Assembly: GCF_025947185.1 (NCBI RefSeq)
Contig: NZ_CP110001.1
Span: 1,240,001 to 1,304,000 of the forward strand
Length of the DNA: 64,000 nt
Direction: 5' to 3'
From: Flavobacterium sp. N2038
Lineage (GTDB): Bacteria > Bacteroidota > Bacteroidia > Flavobacteriales > Flavobacteriaceae
How positions within the stretch are numbered: the stretch's first letter is position 1; every line of letters starts with the position of its first letter. This document shows, piece after piece, positions 57,667 to 64,000 of the stretch. Below the pieces are notes generated by a model. That model ran no database searches. It was given only the letters and a program-made list of their open reading frames with translations, and was not told the origin of the DNA. A program made the translations under genes and the position numbers.

Positions 57667-58950
57667 ATGGGTAACGATATAAAAATTGCCGTCATTGGTT
57701 TAGGTTATGTTGGTTTGCCTTTAGCTAGATTATTTGCTACTAAATATTCTGTTGTAGGTTTTGATATAAATGAGGCAAGAATAAAAAGTTTAAATTCTGG
57801 TTTTGATAGTACATTAGAAGTAGACGCTGAGACTCTAAAAAAAGTTTTGGTTAACAGTCCAAGTGCTGAAAAAGGTTTGTATTGTTCAAATTTATTAGAA
57901 GATATTTCCGAATGTAATTTTTTTATAATAACGGTTCCTACGCCTGTAGATAAAAATAATCGCCCAGATTTAACACCTTTATATAAATCAAGTGAATCAG
58001 TTGGTAAAATATTAAAAAAAGGTGACATTGTTATTTATGAATCAACGGTATATCCTGGAGTAACAGAAGAACAATGTGTCCCTGTTTTGGAAAAAGTTTC
58101 CGGACTTGTTTTTAATGAAGATTTTTTTGCGGGATATTCTCCTGAGAGAATAAATCCAGGTGATAAAGAACATACTGTTGAGAAGATTTTAAAAGTTACT
58201 TCTGGCTCAACTCCTGATATTGGACTTAGGGTTGATGCCTTGTATAAATCGGTTATCACAGCCGGAACTCATCTGGCACCATCAATAAAAGTAGCAGAGG
58301 CAGCTAAAGTGATAGAAAACTCTCAACGAGATATAAATATTGCTTTTGTAAATGAGTTGGCAAAGATATTCAACCTAATGAATATTGATACTCAGGAAGT
58401 ATTAGCGGCAGCAGCAACAAAATGGAATTTTTTACCTTTCAAGCCTGGTTTAGTAGGTGGACACTGCATTGGTGTTGATCCTTATTATTTGGCACAAAGA
58501 GCACAGGAGTTTGGATATCATCCTGAAATAATTTTAGCGGGACGACGTTTAAATGATAGTATGGGGGAGTATATCGCTTCTCAGGTAGTAAAATTGATGA
58601 TAAAAAAAGGTATATCGGTTAATGGCGCTAGCCTTTTAATGCTAGGTATAACTTTTAAGGAGAATTGTCCTGATGTAAGGAATACTAAAATTGTTGATGT
58701 GATTAAAGCATTGACGGAATATGGTATGTCGGTGACAATTTATGATCCATTAGCTAATGTTAAAGAAGTAAAAGAAGAATATGAATTAACAACAGTAAAT
58801 TCAATTCCAAAAGAAAAATTTGATGCGATCATTTTGGGTGTAGCACATGCTGAGTTTTTAGATTTAAATTTTTCAGAATTACAAAATGATAATAGTTTAT
58901 TATATGATGTAAAAGGAGTGTTGGGGACTATAGCTGATAACAGATTATAG
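57667..58950 (+). CDS. Nucleotide-sugar dehydrogenase, WbpO/TviB-like (UDP-N-acetylhexosamine 6-dehydrogenase)
   Basis: 427 residues from the ATG at 57667 (MGNDIKIAVIGLGYVGLPLA); ATGs at 57634 and 57637 are possible and would add eleven or ten polar residues. NAD-binding domain at the N-terminus, central KVAEAAKVIENSQRDINIAF helix, catalytic Cys267 in GGHCIGVDPYYL and C-terminal domain with LGITFKENCPDVRNTK. The last motif is characteristic of the WbpO/TviB group that oxidises UDP-GalNAc or UDP-GlcNAc to the uronic acid. Its natural partner, the WbpP-like epimerase, is 2.2 kb upstream on the other side of ugd and upxY. Confidence 0.88.
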   Translation: MGNDIKIAVIGLGYVGLPLARLFATKYSVVGFDINEARIKSLNSGFDSTLEVDAETLKKVLVNSPSAEKGLYCSNLLEDISECNFFIITVPTPVDKNNRPDLTPLYKSSESVGKILKKGDIVIYESTVYPGVTEEQCVPVLEKVSGLVFNEDFFAGYSPERINPGDKEHTVEKILKVTSGSTPDIGLRVDALYKSVITAGTHLAPSIKVAEAAKVIENSQRDINIAFVNELAKIFNLMNIDTQEVLAAAATKWNFLPFKPGLVGGHCIGVDPYYLAQRAQEFGYHPEIILAGRRLNDSMGEYIASQVVKLMIKKGISVNGASLLMLGITFKENCPDVRNTKIVDVIKALTEYGMSVTIYDPLANVKEVKEEYELTTVNSIPKEKFDAIILGVAHAEFLDLNFSELQNDNSLLYDVKGVLGTIADNRL

Positions 58951-58980
58951 TAGTCAGGACTTCTTTTTTATTTTAAAATA

Positions 58981-59988
58981 ATGAGTACAGAAAAAACAAT
59001 TACACATGTAATCCTAACTGGAGGGGTAGGTAGTAGATTGTGGCCGCTTTCACGTAAAAGCAGACCAAAGCAGTATTTGGAGATATTTGAAGGTAAATCT
59101 TTATTTGAAATGACTGTTGATCGTAATAGTCACCTTGCTGGTAAAGTTATGGTGGTTGGAAATGTAGATAATCACCATTTAAGTGGTGCAGTGATGGATA
59201 AAACGGCGACTTCATATATCAATATAGTTGAGGCCACACCTAGGAATACTGCTGCTGCAATTGCATTTGCTGCTTTTGCATCAGATCCTGATGATATATT
59301 AATTGTAACGCCTTCTGACCATATTATAGATAAAATTGAAGAATATAATAATGCTATTCAAGAAGCTGTATTAAAAGCAAAGGAAGGTTTTATTGTGACA
59401 TTTGGGATTATACCGACTAAGCCAGAAACAGGTTATGGTTATATCGAGTCTAAAGGAGACAAAGTAATTTCATTTAGAGAAAAACCAAATGAGACTACTG
59501 CAAAAGAATTTATTGCAAGAGGCAATTTTTTATGGAATAGTGGTATGTTTTGTTTCAAAGCTGGAGTTCTTTTAGACGAATTGAAACAATTTCAGCCAGA
59601 TGTTTATGAAAAATCTAAGATTGTATGGGAATCTAGTAAAAATGGATTCTTAGATTTTGATTTATCGCTAGAAATTCCATCAATTAGTATTGATTATGCT
59701 GTAATGGAGCGCAGTAAAAGAATAAAAGTGGTTCCAGCGTCATTCTCATGGTCAGATTTAGGTTCTTTTGAATCGGTGTATGATTATTTAATTTCTAAAG
59801 GCCATCCCATTGATAATAATGGAAATATGGTAATTGGAATGGAAAAATATACTACTTTTTTAGGGTTAAAAAATGTTATTTTTGTTCACACAGATAGTGC
59901 TAATTTGATTTTGCAAAAAGAAGATTCACAAGATGTAAAAGACATCTATAGTGAATTAGAAAAGCAGAATTCTGATTTATTAAATTAA
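58981..59988 (+). CDS. manC: Mannose-1-phosphate guanylyltransferase
   Basis: A 335-residue nucleotidyltransferase making GDP-mannose from mannose-1-phosphate and GTP. The pyrophosphorylase loop LTGGVGSRLWPLSRKSRPKQ is at 12-31, followed by TPRNTAAAIAFAA, IVTPSDHII, and the FREKP and GNFLWNSGMF motifs. It has only the catalytic domain and lacks the C-terminal isomerase of bifunctional ManC/AlgA. It starts 30 bases after the dehydrogenase and ends 12 bases before rfbB. Confidence 0.93.
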   Translation: MSTEKTITHVILTGGVGSRLWPLSRKSRPKQYLEIFEGKSLFEMTVDRNSHLAGKVMVVGNVDNHHLSGAVMDKTATSYINIVEATPRNTAAAIAFAAFASDPDDILIVTPSDHIIDKIEEYNNAIQEAVLKAKEGFIVTFGIIPTKPETGYGYIESKGDKVISFREKPNETTAKEFIARGNFLWNSGMFCFKAGVLLDELKQFQPDVYEKSKIVWESSKNGFLDFDLSLEIPSISIDYAVMERSKRIKVVPASFSWSDLGSFESVYDYLISKGHPIDNNGNMVIGMEKYTTFLGLKNVIFVHTDSANLILQKEDSQDVKDIYSELEKQNSDLLN

Positions 59989-60000
59989 TTGAAATTTAAA

Positions 60001-61047
60001 ATGAAAAAAATTCTTATAACTGGAGGAGCAGGTTTTATTGGTTCGCACGTAGTTAGGCGTTTTGTTAATAAATATCAAGAGTATCAAATTTTTAATTTAG
60101 ATGCTCTGACTTATGCTGGAAATCTTGAAAATATTAAAGATATAGAAAATCAGCCCAACTATACTTTTGTAAAAGGAGATATTGTAGATGAAAACTTTAT
60201 AAACGAACTTTTTGCTATTCATAAGTTTGATGGAGTGTTGCATTTAGCTGCAGAGTCTCATGTTGACCGTTCTATTGAAGACCCTTTAGCATTTGTAAAG
60301 ACTAATGTCATTGGAACAATGAATTTGTTAAATGCTGCTAAAAACCAATGGAAAGATAATTTTGAAGGAAAAAGATTCTATCATATCAGTACAGATGAAG
60401 TTTATGGTTCATTAGGAGCAGAAGGATTATTTACTGAAACAACTTCCTATGATCCTAATTCTCCTTATTCTGCTTCAAAAGCCAGTTCTGATCATTTTGT
60501 GAGAGCATATGGTGAAACTTATAGTTTACCTTATGTTTTAACTAATTGTTCAAACAATTATGGATCATTTCATTTTCCCGAAAAATTAATTCCGCTTTTT
60601 ATTAATAATATTATCAATAATAAACCTTTGCCGGTTTATGGAGATGGAAATTATACAAGGGATTGGCTTTTTGTTGAAGATCATGCTATTGCAATAGACT
60701 TAGTTTTTCATGAAGGAAAAAATCATGAAACATATAATATTGGGGGCTTCAACGAATGGAAAAATATTGATTTGGTTAAATTATTATGCCAAATTATGGA
60801 TGAAAAATTAGGAAGAGAAAGTGGGACTTCTGCAAAACTAATTACATATGTAAAAGACAGGCCGGGTCATGATTTGCGTTATGCAATTGATGCTTCAAAA
60901 ATTAATAAAGAGTTAGGATGGAAACCATCTGTTACTTTTGAAGAAGGTTTAGAAAAAACGATTAATTGGTATCTGAATAACGAAGAATGGTTGCAAAATG
61001 TAACATCAGGTTCTTACAAAGATTATTATCAAAAACAATATTCATAA
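60001..61047 (+). CDS. rfbB: dTDP-glucose 4,6-dehydratase
   Basis: 348 residues from the ATG at 60001 (MKKILITGGAGFIGSHVVRRF). A TTG four codons upstream abuts the manC stop and is less likely. SDR enzyme with ISTDEVYGSLG (Thr-Asp-Glu catalytic set), YSASKASSDHFVRAY, the family-specific TNCSNNYGSFHFPEKLIPL and NYTRDWLFVEDHA. It forms dTDP-4-keto-6-deoxyglucose, precursor of rhamnose and amino-deoxy sugars. RfbA, C and D are not in view and may follow outside the window. Confidence 0.95.
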   Translation: MKKILITGGAGFIGSHVVRRFVNKYQEYQIFNLDALTYAGNLENIKDIENQPNYTFVKGDIVDENFINELFAIHKFDGVLHLAAESHVDRSIEDPLAFVKTNVIGTMNLLNAAKNQWKDNFEGKRFYHISTDEVYGSLGAEGLFTETTSYDPNSPYSASKASSDHFVRAYGETYSLPYVLTNCSNNYGSFHFPEKLIPLFINNIINNKPLPVYGDGNYTRDWLFVEDHAIAIDLVFHEGKNHETYNIGGFNEWKNIDLVKLLCQIMDEKLGRESGTSAKLITYVKDRPGHDLRYAIDASKINKELGWKPSVTFEEGLEKTINWYLNNEEWLQNVTSGSYKDYYQKQYS

Positions 61048-61101
61048 AAAACTTTAAGCAGTTTTTTGAACCAAATTTCAAGGTTAAATTCTAAATTATA
61101 T

Positions 61102-63615
61102 ATGAAAAAGATAATATATGTTCTTACTCTGTTTTGTATTTTGCTAATGTCTTTTAATGCAAATGCTCAGGATATTATAAAGTCTAAAGATTTAAGCACT
61201 GTAAAAGTTGATTATTTATCAGATGATGAAATTGCTAAAATAATTTCTCAATTAAAAAGTAATAATGCGACAATAAATGATGTTGAATCTATGGCTTTGT
61301 CAAAAGGGATGAGTCAAAACGAATTTGATAAATTAAGAATTCGGGTAACAGAATATGAAAAGAAGAACTCGAAGGATAAGGACAAAAAAGATAAGGATAA
61401 AAAGAAAGATGATAAATCAAAAGAGATAGATAAAGATTCTGAGTTTGGAAGAAAACAGGAAAAAATTAAAAATGAAAAAATAAAGGATTCCTTAAATGCT
61501 TTGATTTTTGGCTCTGAATTGTTTGATAATCCTACTTTGAATTTTGAACCAGATCTAAAAATGGCAACGCCAATAAATTATGTTCTGGGGCCAGGAGATA
61601 AATTAGAAGTTAGTATATATGGTGTTCAGCAATTTGAGGATACTGTACCTGTAAATTTTGAAGGTAAAATTTCAATTGCAAATGTTGGACAAATTGCGGT
61701 AGCAGGAATGTCTATCGAGGCAGCTTCACAAAAAATAAGAGCGGCAATTGCCAGAGTTTACAGTACTGTTAGATCTGGACAATCTCAGGTTAGTGTTAGT
61801 TTAAGTGATATTAGAACTATTAAAGTGACCATTGTAGGCGGTAAACAACCTGGGAATTATTCTATTTCATCTTTGGCTTCTGTTTATAATGCGTTGCATT
61901 TAGCAGGTGGTCCTGGAAAAAATGGTAGCTACAGAAATATAGAATTAATTAGAAATAATAAGGTTTATAAAAATATTGATATCTATAAGTTTTTAGTAAA
62001 AGGAGATCAATCAGATAATGTAAATTTAAGAGATAATGATGTAATCCGAATTCCTGCTTATACTCAGAGGGTTGTAGTAGAAGGGGAAGTAAAACGTCCT
62101 GGTATTTTTGAAATGAAAAAAGGAGAGACATTTACAGATCTATTGTCTTTTGCTTCAGGATTTAACGAATTTGCATATACAGCATCTGTGAATGTGATGC
62201 AAAAAACAGGAAAAGAGTTTAAGGTACATGATATCAATGAAAGTGAATATAATTCATATTTGCCACAATCTGGGGATGTTTTCAGAGTAACTAAAATTTT
62301 AAATCGATTTGAAAATCGTATTAAAATTGAAGGAGCAGTTTTCAGACCAGATTATTATTCTTATAATGATGGTATGAGAATCTCAGATCTTATTACCAGA
62401 GCCGAAGGATTAAAAGAAGATGCTTATACAAAAAGAGCAAGAATTATTCGCTTAAAGACTGATTTAACGACTGAAATTGTCAATGTAGATTTAGGAAATG
62501 CTTTGTCTGGGGATTTAAATGCTGATATTGAATTAAAACGAGAAGATATTATTACGGTTTATTCGATTCTTGATTTTAGAGAAGAATATAAAATTACTAT
62601 TGATGGAGAGGTTAAAAATCCTGGGGAATATGAGTATTTTGAAAATTTAACTTTAAATGATTTAGTTGTTCAGGTAGGTGGACTGACAGGTTCTGCGTCA
62701 AAAAGAGTAGAAATTGCAAGAATGGTAAAATCAGATGTAATTGATGATGCTGATCCAAAACGTATAGAATTGGTTGAACTTGAAATTACTGCTGATAACA
62801 ATGAACAAATTAAAAATTTTGTATTAAAACCGTTTGATGTGATTAATATCCGTAAAATGGCAGTTTATGAAAAGCCAGAAATGGTAAAAGTTAGCGGAGC
62901 AGTAACTTATCCAGGTAAATATGTTTTAGCTAATAAAAAAGAAACAGTTTATAATGTTGTAATGCGAGCAGGAGGGTTAACATCTATTGCCAATCTGGAT
63001 GGTATGAAAATAAAAAGACCAATTAAAGAGGAGCAGATTAAACAATTAGAAAATATAAATCTTAATCTTGATAAAAAAAATGATGAAGACGAAGAATTGT
63101 CAAAATCAAAGCAAGAGGGTTTGAATTTAAAACAAAAAGATACACTTAGTTCTAAGTTGTCAAAAAAACTTAGAGATGAACTAAAATATGCTACAATTCC
63201 AGTTAATTGGGAAAAAATTGTAAAAGATAAAAATCACTATTCTAATGTTACCTTATTTCCTGGAGATGAGATCGAGGTAGCGGTTTATAACGAAGGTGTT
63301 AAAGTTACTGGAAATGTCTTGCTTACTTCCGAAATTCCATATAGAAGCGGAAAAGGATTTAAATATTATATAAATTCTGTTGGAGGTGTAGATAGTAAGG
63401 GGTGGAAGAAAAAAGCCTATATTATTTATCCAAACGGAAAAGCATCTGTAACTCAGTCATTTTTGTTTTTTAGATCATATCCAAGGGTGGAGCCTGATTC
63501 ACAGATAGTTGTTCCGGAAAAACCTGAGACAAAAAAAATGAGTACTGGAGAATGGGTTAGTATAGGAAGTGTACTTACTAGTTTGGCATTATTAATAGTT
63601 ACAGCATTTAAATAA
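61102..63615 (+). CDS. Large SLBB-domain polysaccharide export protein (Wza-like, long form)
   Basis: 837 residues from the ATG at 61102, which gives a signal peptide ending NANAQ; a TTG start twelve codons earlier would bury it. Residues 87-129 are a highly charged Lys/Asp/Glu tract. The Poly_export domain follows (NYVLGPGDKLEVSIYG, about 159-174), then several SLBB repeats (for example VVVEGEVKRPGIFEMKKGE and ITIDGEVKNPGEYEYFENL and MVKVSGAVTYPGKYVL) and a C-terminal hydrophobic helix (SIGSVLTSLALLIVTAF). It should form the outer-membrane part of a second export complex with the Wzz-like protein that starts six bases later. Confidence 0.9.
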   Translation: MKKIIYVLTLFCILLMSFNANAQDIIKSKDLSTVKVDYLSDDEIAKIISQLKSNNATINDVESMALSKGMSQNEFDKLRIRVTEYEKKNSKDKDKKDKDKKKDDKSKEIDKDSEFGRKQEKIKNEKIKDSLNALIFGSELFDNPTLNFEPDLKMATPINYVLGPGDKLEVSIYGVQQFEDTVPVNFEGKISIANVGQIAVAGMSIEAASQKIRAAIARVYSTVRSGQSQVSVSLSDIRTIKVTIVGGKQPGNYSISSLASVYNALHLAGGPGKNGSYRNIELIRNNKVYKNIDIYKFLVKGDQSDNVNLRDNDVIRIPAYTQRVVVEGEVKRPGIFEMKKGETFTDLLSFASGFNEFAYTASVNVMQKTGKEFKVHDINESEYNSYLPQSGDVFRVTKILNRFENRIKIEGAVFRPDYYSYNDGMRISDLITRAEGLKEDAYTKRARIIRLKTDLTTEIVNVDLGNALSGDLNADIELKREDIITVYSILDFREEYKITIDGEVKNPGEYEYFENLTLNDLVVQVGGLTGSASKRVEIARMVKSDVIDDADPKRIELVELEITADNNEQIKNFVLKPFDVINIRKMAVYEKPEMVKVSGAVTYPGKYVLANKKETVYNVVMRAGGLTSIANLDGMKIKRPIKEEQIKQLENINLNLDKKNDEDEELSKSKQEGLNLKQKDTLSSKLSKKLRDELKYATIPVNWEKIVKDKNHYSNVTLFPGDEIEVAVYNEGVKVTGNVLLTSEIPYRSGKGFKYYINSVGGVDSKGWKKKAYIIYPNGKASVTQSFLFFRSYPRVEPDSQIVVPEKPETKKMSTGEWVSIGSVLTSLALLIVTAFK

Positions 63616-63621
63616 TTTTTA

Positions 63622-64000
63622 ATGGAAAAGAAAACTATTGAAAACGATGAGGTATCGTTAAAAGAACTAATAATAGAAGTAAAAGCATGGTATGCTTATT
63701 TATTGTCTCAATGGAAAATTATTATGTTAGCTGGATTAATTGGAGCGGTTTCAGGTTTAACATATTCACTTATTAAAAAACCTATTTATACTGCTACTTT
63801 ATCTTTTGCCTTAGAAGATGAAAAAGGTGGAGGAGGCATTGGAGGAGCATTAGGATTGGCTAGCTCTTTTGGATTTGATTTAGGGGGGAGTGGAGGAGGA
63901 ATATTTACTGGTTCAAACTTAACTGAACTATTTAAATCTAGATCAATGGTTGAAAAGACTCTTTTATCACCAGTTACTTTAAATGGAAAAGTAATCTCAT
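63622..64000 (+). CDS. Wzz-like chain-length/co-polymerase protein, 5' part (cut by window end)
   Basis: The ATG at 63622 opens a frame that runs to the window end (126 residues seen). A cytoplasmic stub is followed by a transmembrane helix (IIMLAGLIGAVSGLTYSLI, about 34-52) and the start of the periplasmic Wzz domain (KKPIYTATLSFALEDEKGG), with a Gly-rich loop at about 72-93. Whether a kinase domain follows cannot be seen. It is closely coupled to the SLBB export gene. Confidence 0.85.
   Translation, partial: MEKKTIENDEVSLKELIIEVKAWYAYLLSQWKIIMLAGLIGAVSGLTYSLIKKPIYTATLSFALEDEKGGGGIGGALGLASSFGFDLGGSGGGIFTGSNLTELFKSRSMVEKTLLSPVTLNGKVIS

Noticed and set aside
59989..60000. TTG start for rfbB
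   Set aside because: The ATG at 60001 gives the standard dehydratase N-terminus; the TTG follows the manC stop directly.
61066..61101. TTG start for the SLBB export protein
   Set aside because: It would put twelve residues ahead of the signal peptide; the ATG at 61102 fits export.

Overview
The window looks like a chromosomal segment of a Flavobacterium-type bacterium (Bacteroidota, Flavobacteriaceae). The DNA is AT-rich. Good promoters match the Bacteroidota pattern TTTG-N19-21-TAnnTTTG, start codons mostly lack a Shine-Dalgarno sequence, and there are two SusC/SusD pairs, DUF2490, RarA, UpxY-type and CtlX-type proteins typical of this group. I see no rRNA, tRNA, IS element, prophage or CRISPR array.

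Layout. 1-3332 (minus): the 5' part of a large alpha-2-macroglobulin-like gene that runs off the left edge and carries two apparent single-base frameshifts. 3464-12184: housekeeping and envelope genes (TPR protein, Mpl ligase, RadC, YjjG-like HAD phosphatase, RarA, rhomboid protease, DUF2490 protein, RlmB). 12272-25302 (minus): an outer-membrane uptake region. It holds a four-gene operon (SusC, SusD, two small lipoproteins), a second SusC/SusD operon and an Omp85-like barrel gene. 25470-42902 (plus): the str, S10, spc and alpha ribosomal-protein cluster (rpsL-rpsG-fusA-rpsJ, then rplC through rplQ, with secY, infA and rpoA). It is broken by one terminator/promoter gap (28839-29245), one internal promoter plus hairpin (before rpsH) and one structured leader (before rpsD). 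43146-51133: single-gene or small units: carA, eno, gltA, a DDAH-family hydrolase and ctlX, a convergent marC, a CoA-binding protein and recR.

51206-64000 (plus): the start of a capsule/exopolysaccharide locus. It contains a Wza-like lipoprotein, a Wzc-like tyrosine autokinase, a WbpP-like 4-epimerase, Ugd, a UpxY antiterminator followed by a very strong terminator hairpin, a WbpO/TviB-like dehydrogenase, ManC, RfbB, a large SLBB export protein and a second Wzz-like protein cut by the window end. Together these would make UDP-hexuronic acids, GDP-mannose and dTDP-4-keto-6-deoxyglucose and start building a trans-envelope export machine. Glycosyltransferases presumably lie to the right.

Most of the window is conventional. 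The points that most deserve follow-up are hairpins at or near the 5' ends of several ribosomal transcripts, the UpxY/terminator arrangement, the paired SusC genes with conserved N-termini and divergent barrels, the broken macroglobulin gene, and three promoters placed so close to ATG that leaderless mRNAs are likely. All family assignments come from reading the translated sequence; no database search was run.
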